This document shows positions 35,718-46,242 of a stretch of DNA of 64,000 nt, piece by piece. Both the position numbers and the translations under genes were made by a program. This DNA comes from Botryosphaeria dothidea (lineage: Eukaryota > Ascomycota > Dothideomycetes > Botryosphaeriales > Botryosphaeriaceae): contig WWBZ02000001.1 in assembly GCA_011503125.2 (NCBI GenBank), positions 372,001 to 436,000 on the forward strand, given 5' to 3'. How positions within the stretch are numbered: the stretch's first letter is position 1; each line of letters begins with the position of its first letter. The notes under the pieces were generated by a model. It was not told the DNA's origin, ran no database searches, and saw nothing but the letters and a program-made list of their open reading frames with translations.

Positions 35718-35817
35718 ATATAGGGTCTCTATCTAAGCTTATTATCGACGTAGACTTCTAGAATCTTAATTATAGGCTCTAGGTATCTAGTAAATCTAGG
35801 GATACGGATTTCTACTA

Positions 35818-36410
35818 CTATATTAAATCTCCGGGTGGCATAGGTTCTAAGTTCGAATCTTAGACCGCTTACCTACTCGTGGCATGTGCGTCCCACGTTA
35901 AAAGCATACGTACCCGCGTTCTCCCTAGCGGTAATAAGGGGGAAAATCTATAGGTGGTTAGGGTGGGCCACAAGTGGCATGTACGTCCCACTATAAAAGT
36001 ATACGTACCCGCGTTCTCTCTGGCGGTAATAAGGGGGAGAAGGGCCAGCTAGGCGCTTCTAAAAATAAATTTTAAGAGCGCTTTACCAGCGCTTATAAAT
36101 AGGTAAGCCGGGACTTCTTACGGCTTAGTCTTAAGATTTACAGTCACCTCTCTCTATAGTTCCTCCCTCTTAGCTACTCTTCCTACTTTAGACACCGCTA
36201 CCGGTATATAGAAAAAACTATACTAAATAGAGTATCTACGGATACTACTATTGTAGATAGGGAAGGTTTTTACCCGGGCTATCCTAAGAAAGTAGCCACG
36301 GTTTCCCCTTCTATATACCCTTACAGATAGCCATAGCTGCATGGACCCTTCGGGGAGCTAAATTAGCTTAAAATTGAATTTATCTATCTATCTATCTATA
36401 TTAAATCTCC
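35818..36410 (+). mobile_element. SINE-like element with LINE 3' tail
   Basis: Plus-strand element of about 563 bp flanked by CTATATTAAATCTCC (35818-35832 and 36396-36410), a 15-bp target duplication. Near its head is a perfect tRNA T-arm-like hairpin, TCTAAG-TTCGAAT-CTTAGA (35850-35870), which contains a B box. The tail (36181-36395) resembles the LINE 3' untranslated region at 30775-30552 and ends in the same (TATC)n microsatellite. It has no coding frame. Two copies of a 65-bp block beginning GTGGCATGT lie in its middle (about 35880 and 35973). Head plus shared tail is the expected build of a SINE mobilised by that LINE. A recognisable A box is missing, so a rearranged LINE fragment remains possible. 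Confidence 0.62.
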
Positions 36411-36862
36411 TTAGTTTTCTTATAAAGTAAATAAGATAGTACTTATTAGGCGAGAACGCTAATCCGTAGGTAGCTATCTAGTACTCGTAGACTTAGTATA
36501 CTCTCTCTAGTATCCTATAGTTTTATTTTATAGATCTACTAAAGGTAAGGATGTTAGTATTATCGATAAATCTAAGAGGGAAAGTATTGCCCCTACGTAG
36601 TTATATAAGTAGATTAGAGGTAAAGAATAAGTAGAGGATCGGAGATAGTAAAGATCCTTAGAGAATCCTAATTAAGGTCTAAATTAATAGGCTAGTAAAA
36701 TCCCTAAAGGATAACTAAGTAGTGCGGTCCTATAGGAAGGAGTAAGTAAATCTTTCTACCTATTCCGGGAGTCTTGCCATCTTTATATTATAGAGAAGCC
36801 TCCTATAAGATATATAGTCGTATGCTCCTAAGATGTCCAGGCTAAGAACTAAAGCCACTAGT
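36411..36862 (-). pseudogene. LINE reverse-transcriptase core fragment
   Basis: Minus-strand remnant that begins LVLSLDILGAYDYISYRRLL and continues through ILQGSLLSPILYLFF and FIDNTNIL to the SINE-like insertion. These are RT motifs of a Tad1-type ORF2. The catalytic FxDD reads FIDN, an Asp-to-Asn change, and several TAG codons interrupt the frame. It is collinear with 42627-43430 across the Gypsy-2 insertion. Confidence 0.75.
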
Positions 36863-36867
36863 CTAGG

Positions 36868-37239
36868 TGTAATAAACGGACCTTGGAGGGCGGAGAGACG
36901 AGATAACGAAGCCGGTAAAGGCAGTAGGGGTAAAGCAATGCCGAAGTATAAGAGTGTAGTTTAAAGGGCGAGGGTATAAGGTGCGAAAGACGAGGGACGA
37001 GGGACGAGGGACGAGGGAGGCAAGCAAGGTCCAATTCAAGGCGTACCAAGTTATACGCGAGGAATACTTATTGCTAGACTAAAGAACTAACTACAAAGCA
37101 GAGGGGCGAGCTTTATATATATAAAGAACGAACTAAAATACTAGCTTCCTGATTTATAAGCAGGTAAGTCTAGATCTGGATTTTAAATTAACGAAGGTAA
37201 ACGAGAGGTAAGGGGTCTAAGCAAGCCACGTTTATAATA
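36868..37239 (-). repeat. Gypsy-2 3' LTR
   Basis: 372 bp. It contains a short tandem array of the 7-mer GACGAGG (about four copies) and a TATA-like stretch. A purine-rich tract adjoins its inner edge. At the nine positions where it differs from the other LTR it always has the A or T. Confidence 0.93.
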
Positions 37240-37277
37240 GTAGGCTCTCCTCCCTAGGGGTGAGTTCCTACGAGCCT

Positions 37278-40200
37278 TTAGCTTAAGGGTCGAGGTTTCG
37301 AAGGGTAACGTTTATAGAACGTATTAAGGGCCTCAAGGTCTTTAACAAGGTCGTAAGGTTCCCAGGTTGGTGTCGAGTAACTAGTCTATTTCACGAGGTA
37401 TTTTGGTTGTCTCCGGGTTGCTTTAACGTCTAGAATCTCTTCTACCCTGTACTCTTCTTCGCCGTTAACGATAACGGGCGGGGGCGGAGGTTGGACTTGA
37501 TTAGGCAAGGGGTCAGAGGCTGCGGGTTCGAGTAAAGAGACGTGGAATACAGGGTGGACTTTCATCGTCCTTAGTAGTTCTAGGCGATAGGCATGGGTCG
37601 AGATCTTCTCTAGGATGGGAAAGGGGCCAAGACGTTTAAAGTCAAGTTTATCCGAAGGCCTTGTTGTCGAGATATGCCTTCTTAGGAGCCAAACAAGGTT
37701 ACTAGGCTTAAAGACGGGTGGCGAAATACGGTCTTTATTGACCTGTTCTGCGTAGGCGTCTTGTGCGAATCGAATTTCTTGGCGAAGGTAGTTTTCGAGG
37801 TTTTCGAGGTTCTCTTGGAAGAGGCGTAGGGGTTCGAGGGGGGCTAAGATCGAGTCTTTTTGTAGAATCTCATAACGAGGGTGGAAGCCGTAGTTTGCGA
37901 AGAAAGGTGTAACCTTAGTCGTGGTCGAGATCGTATTATTATAAGCGAATTTAGCAAGGGAGAGAAAGTCGTTCTAATCGTCTTGTTGATACGAAACGTA
38001 GGCACGCAGGTATTGTTCGAGAATAGCGTTAATACGCTCTGTCTGGCCGTCGGTTTGCGGGTGGAAAGCCGTACTAAAGTTAGTCTTAATAGATAGGGAT
38101 CTACTAAGAGTTCTAGTAAATTTAGAGGTAAAAATCGAGCCGCGGTTAGATACGAAGTCGTCGGGTAAGCTATGTAGTCGAAAAACGTAGTCTCGATAAA
38201 GCTTAGCAAGCTCTATCGAATCGAGGGTTGTTTGGCAAGGGATAAAGTGAGCCATTTTAGTTAGTCGATCTACGACTACTAGTATAGCATCGAACGAGTT
38301 GGACGTTGGAAGTCCCGTAATCAAATTAAGAGAAACGGATTGCTAGCGGCGTTGTGGCACTTTAAGGGGTTTCAAATATCTATAGGGGGCATGTCGAGCG
38401 GGTTTGATTCTTTGGCAGGTCTTATAGTTTCGTATAAAACGAGCTACTGTCTGGCGTAGACCTGGCCACCAGAAATCACGAGTAACGAGTTCAAATGTTA
38501 CTGCTTGGCCTGGGTGTCCAGCAGCCGGATGCGAGTGTCGAGAGCTAATAATCCTTTGGCGGAGGCTTAGATCTTTAGGAATATAGATAAGTCCATTAAC
38601 TAGTAATAGACCATCGTTATCCTTAGAACATGCGCCTAAATCTACCTTAGGATGTCGAAGTGCGTGGGTATCGAGTGAAGTAAGGATCTCTTGTCCAAGA
38701 GTATCCTCATCGAGTGCTAAGCGAATATTACTAGCCAGAGACGGTTCTAGCCTAGCGATCAAATGTCGAGTAGAAATAAGGGTCGAAATTTCGAATTTTT
38801 TAGAGGTAAGGATCGTAGTAGGGGGTAGGCGCCCCTCTCGAGCAGGGAGGTCTTCTAACCGTCTTGTTAACGCATCCGCGCGTTAATTCTTAGTTCCTGG
38901 GCGGTAGACGATCTTAAAGTCGAGTTCTGAGAGTTTAATTGCCCAGCGTGCTTGCCGACGGTTTAGAATTTGCTTAGAGGCAAAGCTAGTCAAATTCGAG
39001 TAATCTATAAGAACTAGGAGTGGCGAGGAGAGGTTAATAACGAGGGAACGGTATTCCTTTAGGGCTTCCACAATAGCTAAGAGTTCCTTATCTCTAATAC
39101 CATAGTTCTGCTCTGCGGGGGTTATTTTCCGAGAGTAGTAGGCGATGGGATGTAGGATTCTTCTGCCATCCTCGTAGGTTACCCATTGGGACAAAATTGC
39201 GGAGATAACAAAGTCGGATGAGTCGGTTTCAAGGATAGTTTCGAGTTGGGGGTTGAAGTGTCGGAGGATTGGGTAAGAGCAGAAGGCTTCCTTAAGATAA
39301 GTAAATGCCTTATCCTGTTCTTTTCCCTAAGTAAAACGAATATTCTTAGCTAGGAGCCTAAAGAGGGCTCTAGCTTTTCGAGAGTATCCTTTAATAAATC
39401 GTCGGTAAAAGTTTGCAAAGCCAAGGAACGATTGAAGATCTTTAACTGAGCGGGGAATCTCCTAGTCTTTTACGGCGGCTACCTTAGCTGGGTCTATAGA
39501 GATACCGTCTAGGGAGATAACGAAGCTAAGGAACGTAGTCGAAGTCGTATAGAAGTTATATTTTTCGCCTTTAACGTATAAGCCTGCTTCACGAAGCTTT
39601 TCGAGGACTAATCGGACGTGTTCGTGGTGCTCCTCCTTAGTTTCCGAGTAGATAAGGATATTATCCAGATAGACGACGTACTAGCGGTTAAGATATTCAC
39701 GTAGCGTATCGTTAACGAATTGTTGGCAGGTAGCAGGCGCATTCGTAAGGCCAAAGGGCATAACAAGGTATTCGTATAGGCCATAGCGAGTCCTAAAGGC
39801 GGTCAAGTGTTCGGAGCCTTCCTTGATCCGGATAAGGTTATAAGCACCGCGAAGGTCGAGTCGAGTAAAAATGCGAGAGCCCTGAAGTTGACGGAGAGTC
39901 TCGTTGACTAAGGGGAGTGGATAACGGTTCTTTTTCGTAATACCATTCAGTTCGCGATAATCCACGCAAAAACGAAGGCCGCCACCTGGCTTCTTGACAA
40001 AGAGAACAGGGGACGCAGAGGATGAGGATGAGGGCCGAATGAAACCTTTCTTAAGGTTTTCATCAAGGTATTCACGTAGAGCCTTAAGCTCTAAATCGGA
40101 CATTGAGTAGAGAGGACCGAATGGGGGTTTCTTGCCCTCTTCTAATGAAATCTCATGATCAATATATCGATGTGGGGGAAGCCTATCGGCCTCTTTCTTC

Positions 40201-40802
40201 GTAAAGAAGGGAAGAAGATAGTGGAATCGAGCGGGGATTCGTGAGCGGAGGGTTTCGAGTTCTTGTTCCGGGGTTTGTTGTTCCGTTTTCTTAAGGTTAT
40301 CAAGGTGTTCTTGGATCTCCTTAATTGATACGGCGTATATCCTAGTCTTATCTCGTTGGACGTAACGAGTAAGGGCGGCGTAGGATACAGTAGCGCAAGA
40401 GATCGAAGGCGAATTAGGAGGCGAGGGGGAAAGCGTAGTTGTGGGTTGGCGAGTAGGTAAGCAATTTGCTTGGCAAAAAGGGGAGGCGAAGGTAATCGTG
40501 TTTTTTGACCATAGGACGTGTGGATCATGTCGTTCTAGCCAGGGTTTTCCTAGGATAATTGAGTATTGACCGAGCTTAGTTACTTGGAAGGTAACGAGTT
40601 CTTGATGCTGATCAATATCAAGTTGAAGGTCGGCCTCGTGGGTAATCCGTCCGGCGATGGATCCGTCCGCGAGTTCGAGGGATTCAGCTTGGGGTTTTTG
40701 GCGTGTAGGGATCGAATGGGATGTAATAAAGGCATCATCTATAAAAAGGGACGAGGCACCAGAGTCTAACATAGCCGAAGTTTCGATTTTGTTATTGACT
40801 AC
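37278..40802 (-). pseudogene. Gypsy-2 pol (PR-RT-RNase H-integrase-chromodomain)
   Basis: Minus-strand pol in one frame with in-frame stops. In order: aspartic protease (MLDSGASSLFIDD, 40772 downward), reverse transcriptase (LRFCVDYRELNGITKKNRYP, GLYEYLVMPFGLTNAPATCQ, then YVVYLDNILI), RNase H (LETDSSDFVISAILSQW), the integrase zinc region (HSHPAAGHPG ... YKTCQR), the integrase core (LNLITGLPTS, SNRGSIFTSKF) and a C-terminal chromodomain (EYRVEEILDVKA ... YLVK, stop, TSYSTPTWEP). Catalytic damage: the second Asp of the RT YxDD reads Asn, two integrase core Asp positions read Asn, and a zinc-binding Cys reads Tyr. Stops fall where Trp or Gln is expected. It ends at TAA (37278-37280). Confidence 0.88.
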
Positions 40803-40978
40803 TGATTTAAGGATAAGGAGCGGACGTTTCCCAAGATCTATAGCACGGGGCTGTAGGGTACGGGGTTCTAAAGATGAAAACGAGAGTGTTCCAAGATTTG
40901 AAGACGCGAGGGAAGTAAGAATAGAAAACTGATTCGAAGTGGAGATCGGACAAGGGCTAGGTAGGTGCCGGGGGCTAC

Positions 40979-42183
40979 CTAGCCTTCTACGTTTTTTGAC
41001 ACGTAGAGGACTGACGCTGTAGGAGGTGTTATCGGTTGATTTGGGGTAGTTGGTAACGTAGGTGTATGCGAAGTCGTGTTGAGTTTAAGCCCCTTAGCTT
41101 TAGCTTTAGGGCACTCTTTAACCCAATGGTTAGGGTCACCATAGTAGGCGCAGAGGTTGTTGGCTTTCCGGTAAGCCTTTCGAGCGGTGGCATCTAGTTC
41201 CATAGGTTCACCTTGAGGAATCGAGGTTGGCGTGGGAGACGAAGGTTGGGGAGTAGTTGGTGTAAAGAGAGGAGTCGAGGTAGGGATACGAGTTACGGGC
41301 ATCTTTTTCTCAATTGTTCGAGCATAGAGTTGGTTATCCAACGCAATGCAGGTTTCAGCGAATTTTCCGAATTCTATTGGCATAGAACGTCCAACAAGAA
41401 GGTCCTTAAGATTCTCCTTAAGGCCAAGGCGGAAGTAGTGGATCTTAACTGCGTTTTCTTTCTAACCGAGGGTCGTGATAAGCTAGAGGAACCGTGAGTA
41501 GTAAGCCGAGCAGGACTTGTCTTGTTTGAGTGCGAGGAGGGATCGTTCGGCCGTTGCGTAAGCGTCAGGATCGTCGAATGCGGCCTTAAGAGCTTGGTAG
41601 AAGGACTCATAGTTGTCGAATTCTACAGAGCCGTTCGAAGCAGAGACGTAAGGGGCAAACCAGGTGTAAGCCGCATCGCGAAGATATGAACCAGCGTAGG
41701 TAATCTTAGCTGTATCCGTTGTAAAGGCAGATGGGTCCGAGGCAAATTTGAGTTGAAGTTGCGTGGCGAAGTTCTGGAACCGAGTGCGTTCTCCTTTAAA
41801 GGGTTCTGGATCCGATACCTTAGGGATGCGGGGACGAGGGGTAGGAGTTTCCAAAGAAGATACTGTAGACGTAGTAGCCGGAGTGTTGGCAGGGAGGTTC
41901 GGGGCTAGTAGTTGGAGTCGGGCGAAGGCTTCATCTTGGCCGAAACCGTAGTAGTGAAAGATGCAAGCAACTTGGGCGTTCGTAGCATTCTCAGGGATAA
42001 CTGGTGAATCGATATCGGATCTTAGGCAGGATTGTCTTCCTCTAGCGTACGCCTGGCTAAGGGTAACGCGTAGGGAAACCGGGATATCTTCAGGGAAGGT
42101 AGGACGAGCATTGACAGGGACAGGGACTTGATCGAGGATTTGGAAAAGCGTCTCCCAAGGGTCGGGAGGCGGGTCGTTTCCCA
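40979..42183 (-). pseudogene. Gypsy-2 gag
   Basis: Minus-strand gag from Met near 42183 (MGNDPPPDPWETLFQIL) to a TAG at 40979-40981. A capsid-like core is visible (DPEPFKGERTRFQNFATQLQ, then AAYTWFAPYVSASNGSVEF). Two in-frame TAG codons (near 41483 and 41460) split the frame where Gln and Trp would fit. The zinc knuckle reads CAYYGDPNHWVKEC, so the second Cys of the usual Cx2Cx4Hx4C is Tyr. The open frame continues upstream into the LTR, but that part is probably untranslated leader. Confidence 0.85.
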
Positions 42184-42249
42184 TTTCGAAGGCTATAGTC
42201 TTGGGCTTGGACGAGAGCTTTAGGCCTACTAGATAAGAGTCTAGCAAAA

Positions 42250-42621
42250 TGTAATGAACGGACCTTGGAGGGCGGAGAGACGAGATAACGAAGCCGGTAA
42301 AGGCAGTAGGGGTAAAGCAATGCCGAAGTATAAGGGTGTAGTTCAAAGGGCGAGGGTATGAGGTGCGAAAGACGAGGGACGAGGGACGAGGGACGAGGGA
42401 GGCAAGCAAGGTCCAATTCAAGGCGTACCAAGTTATACGCGAGGAATACTCATTGCTAGACTAAAGAACTAACTACAAAGCAGAGGGGCGAGCTTTATAT
42501 ACATAAAGAACGAACTAAAATACTAGCTTCCTGATTTATAAGCAGGTAAGTCTAGATCTGGATTTTAAATCAACGAAGGTAAACGAGAGGTAAGGGGTCT
42601 AAGCAAGCCACGTTTATGACA
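42250..42621 (-). repeat. Gypsy-2 5' LTR
   Basis: 372 bp, about 97.6 percent identical to 36868-37239 by hand alignment, with the same GACGAGG array. CTAGG follows it at 42622-42626. Confidence 0.93.
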
Positions 42622-42626
42622 CTAGG

Positions 42627-43430
42627 ATCTTATGCCTAGATAGTATAAATCTGTTCTATAAGCAGGTCAAGAGCTGCTACTACGGACCTATTTCTCCTAG
42701 CTCCTATCTATATATTAGGGAGCAGGCCGTACGCTTTAGTAGCCTAGGAGATTCTATCTGCTATAATCCTTTTAAGTAGCTTCCCTAGCGTGTTGAGTAG
42801 GGCAATCGGCCTAAATAATTTAGCTTTGGTATAGTCATCCCTCTATGGTTTCCTTACGACTACGGTAATAGAGCTTATAAACTACCTAGGATAGTATGCA
42901 AGTGCGAGGCATCCCTAGAAGAGCCTGGTGAGTGGTCCGCTCAGTGTCTGAGCGCACTGCTTTAAGAACCTATTAATGATCTTATCTGGGCCTAGTGCCT
43001 TATCTAGGGGGAGCTGCTTGATCATATGGAGGACCTGCTCTTCAGTGAGGTCTTGGGGGATCTCCACTGGCTCTGGGTATGTATACCCATCTAGATCTGA
43101 GAGGTCGGTGGCCCTGGGAGGGGGGAAGAACTGGTTGGTAAGGATTTCTGCCTTAGACTAGTTATCGTAGCATAGTTGTCTATCTGCTCCCTGGAGGGGT
43201 GGGAACTAAGGTGGGGCTGGAGGCTCTAGTGCCCTTGTTATTGCCCACTTTGAGAGCTTCCAGAGTGCAGATGGGTCTGAGGTAATCTTAGCCACTGTTC
43301 TGCGCCATGCTTTTGTTCTATCCCTTCTGATCTGCCTCTTCTTGCTATTAGCAATAGTTTGGTATACCACCCAGTCCTCCTCCCTTCCTGTGGCTGTCCA
43401 CTTCCTTCTGGCTGCTCTAGCCTGGTGCAC
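42627..43430 (-). pseudogene. LINE ORF2 fragment upstream of the Gypsy-2 insertion
   Basis: Minus-strand remnant. It begins with a basic helical stretch (ARAARRKWTATGREEDWVVY, then KKRQIRRDRTKAWRRTVAKI) and SALWKLSKWA, then reads into RT: TEEQVLHMIKQLPLDKALGP with DKII following, and FRPIALLNTLGKLLKRIIAD. TAG codons interrupt it. It stops at the Gypsy-2 edge and resumes at 36862. The 5' part of the element before this point is absent, as is common for LINE copies. Confidence 0.78.
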
Positions 43431-43434
43431 CAGG

Positions 43435-43449
43435 CATGTTCTATTATAG
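43435..43449. repeat. LINE target-site duplication, right copy
   Basis: CATGTTCTATTATAG, identical to 30537-30551. It marks the 5' end of the minus-strand LINE. Confidence 0.85.
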
Positions 43450-46242
43450 TAATTCTACATTGTGAACCTTATACTAACTCTTGATTACTACATAAAACGC
43501 AACTATGTCTTGATTAAAATAACAAACTCACAGGTAAGTTATCTATTGGTATAGAATATAATATATTTAGAATAATTATGCGACGACTGGAAGGCAACAG
43601 GCAGTTCAAAGATGGAATATAAGGTCTCAATTACTAGACAGTCGAATCCTTAAGGTATTCGGGGCCGACTGGGGGCCGAAGAGATAAGTGATGGTTCAAG
43701 GGCAACATCAAAAGCATGTTTTACCTCGGTCACTGCCCCTCAAACCACTTCAACCACCAGCAAATGTCAGCTGAAGTAAGAAAAAAAAGGTAGAAGTGTG
43801 GCGGAAGATCCTCTTTGAGACAGCAGAGCCGAAATTTGGAGGACTGCGCTTGAACATGGAGATTTGCCTCAGATGAGGGCCTCATGAAAAGGACCTGGAT
43901 GGTTAACTTGAGTTGTGAGTGCAGCCTTGAATGGAAGCGGCGGCGGCGTTATTTGAACCGGCAGAACTTCTTTGTGCTGCAAGTGTACCGCTTTGAAATT
44001 ATCATTCCAAACCAATCACTACAACTGCCACATCAGGCCAACTTTCCAAACTTTATCTCGTCACCAGTATCAAAATGCAGCAGTTACACAGATGGTGTGA
44101 AGAACTTGCGACTCAATCGGTGTGGCTTCACCCAGAGAAAGCACAGGCTCGAATCCGAATTAGCCCTGACAGCATGATAGACCCGATGGACTAGGGTGGT
44201 ATGAGGCGCTCGCTACCAGATTTTAATTGCGTCATGGAGATATGTCTGATCCGCGCCCTACGTCACTGGCGCTCTCTCACCTGCGGATACATGGCTGCTC
44301 TGCCTGAGACATACTGGATGTACTGGAATTTCTGGCGTCACCACACCTGACACTAGAATGCAGGGCCACTATTCACCACAAAATAAACATCCTTGTCAAG
44401 TACTGCGCTCCTCCCAACCACGAGACCATGCGAACAGCAGCCAGAGGCACTCAAAGATAAAAGAAACGAAAAGTTTCATACTCCGCATCCTCCTCGGTGA
44501 CTACGAGCTCTCCAATGGAGCCAACATACTCTGTCGTCTACTTGACTGGTTGGCGGGTAGTGAGAAACAATGCCTACTTTTGGGGCCGTCCGCTACGCTC
44601 TTTCCTCTGTCCGATCTACCATCATAACCAACTGCTGCCACACACCGTCATTCGAAACAAATACCGTTCACCACCATCAATGATCTCTGATGCACTTCAC
44701 CATTCCAACAAATTCATTGTGCAGTGTACAGCCAGGGTGTCTTTCGCCGGCCGGTCCGGATCCATTACCACGTAGACGGGAACACCAAGGCGCGGGACAC
44801 AGTCGTGGTCATTCTTCGCTTGAAAGAAGGAAGTGCCAAACCCCTCGTTCCATACCATGTGGAAAATTAGCTGCTTTAGGCGCTTGCGAGCAGAGAGGCT
44901 ATGAGAATGTGCTTTTAAAGGCTTGTGAGAACGGGGCCAAGGTCGCGGTTAGCGTCTGGTGCATGCTCGACACCATGTGCACGTGTTGGATGCAGAATCA
45001 AACGTCTGGAGTTCCAGCAGACATGCAGCGGAGTGTAGAGAGGTGTCATATCGAACTTGTTCCGACGTCGAAGTTGACTTGCAGAGGCATCCTGCTGATG
45101 AAAACGCAGTCGAGGGAGACGTCAACCACGTCCACTTTCAGGTCCACTTACGGCACGCAAAATGACGAACTCGTTTTCATGTTATTCTCTCTGAATTCTA
45201 TTCTCTGGACTCTATCCCTCTTACAAGCGTCTACACCGAAACCTTACGACTCGTCTGCAAGTCGTTCTCGATCCCACCAAGAGCAAACTGAATACCCAGC
45301 AAAAGCAATGAAGCAAGCGAGTATAAAGCAGCAAGAACGAAAAGCGAGGATCTAAAAAACCGAGAGACGAAAAACAAAGCAGCGGGGAGTCGTGACAGCC
45401 GTTTTGAATAGAGGAAACCGAAACAATGGGACACGAAGTCTCTTCCAGTCCCCGTCCCTCCCTTACCGCACCTATCCGCTGTACGACGAACAATGAGCGT
45501 CCAAGGGAACCAGATAACAGCAACGAGGACAGGTAAGGAGAGAGGAAAAAGAGACTTTTTGATCATAGGTTCAAGGAACGGTCTTCAGGTCCGTTCTGAC
45601 TCACAACCACCAATCCTATACATCGTGCTGACACAAGACCCACCACTGCAACCACCAACCACCCCTTCCACCAACACGAGAATAGAACAAGAGTGAGTTT
45701 GGATACGCTTCTCTTTATACGGCGCGCTGGACCACCAAAATACCGCCAGCGCCATTGCTTCACAACAAAAAGATGACTCGCAGGATAAAACAAAGAACGC
45801 CCCGCCAATGCCACCAACCATCAACCGCCGATCCGCCGATCCATTTCACCATCCGGGAGTTCAATAAAATGAAAGAAAGTTGAGCCGCACGGGTCGCAGC
45901 TGAGATATCATCAAGCGGCCCGTAAGAAAAAGCTTTGTCAGAGGAATGCTAAGCAGAAGAATTGAGGAGAGGATTTTTGATCTCCATTTGACAAAAAAAA
46001 ACAATCTAGTGCAAACCTTCTTTCTTCTTTGCTGAATCAGGAGATACGAAGAAGCACTAGGGAAACGCCGAGAATTAAAAAAGAAACGCCACCCTATGCA
46101 ACGGACTGAGGAGAGAAAAGAAGTAAGCGGCAACTAGCCAGCTCATGGAAGCAAGTAGGCCCGCCCATCGGGTGCAGTAGCAAAAACGACAAATGCGAAT
46201 GGAAGGTAGGGATGAAAGGGCCGATAAGTAAAAAAAGGAGGT
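43450..46242. other. Spacer, nothing recognised
   Basis: Unique-looking sequence between the nested island and the kinase/phosphatase gene. Open frames such as 44690-45355 have no domain and are open on both strands. The last few hundred bases are probably the 3' flank of the minus-strand gene. Confidence 0.45.

Larger units (their letters stand above)
36868..42621 (-). mobile_element. Gypsy-2: full-length chromodomain LTR retrotransposon (5754 bp)
   Basis: Complete minus-strand element with 372-bp LTRs at both ends, flanked by CTAGG on both sides (36863-36867 and 42622-42626). It has gag, then protease, reverse transcriptase, RNase H, integrase and chromodomain in the Gypsy (Metaviridae, chromovirus) order. 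It lies in the RT region of the LINE. Both coding parts hold TAG/TAA stops and active-site substitutions, so this copy cannot move by itself. The two LTRs differ at nine positions, all transitions, with A or T always in the left copy. Confidence 0.95.
30537..43449 (-). mobile_element. Tad1/LINE-like retrotransposon, split by later nested insertions
   Basis: The outermost element of the island, on the minus strand. Its 3' tail is a short (TAGA)n microsatellite at about 30552-30563 and its 5' end is near 43434. Both outer edges carry CATGTTCTATTATAG (30537-30551 and 43435-43449), a 15-bp target duplication typical of target-primed reverse transcription. Coding pieces in 5'-3' order are 43430-42627 (N-terminal RT region, 5' truncated), 36862-36411 (RT core), 35817-35718, then 32200-31689 and 31236-30776 (C-terminal region). 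The RT core shows ILQGSLLSPILYLFF followed by FIDNTNIL, where FxDD is expected. The fragments are collinear once the insertions are removed, so I read them as one element, about 3.5 kb of LINE sequence in 12.9 kb. Confidence 0.8.

Noticed and set aside
30545..36410. CRISPR-like or satellite array
   Set aside because: The repeats here are pairs explained by LTRs, target duplications and microsatellite tails, with no regular spacer pattern.
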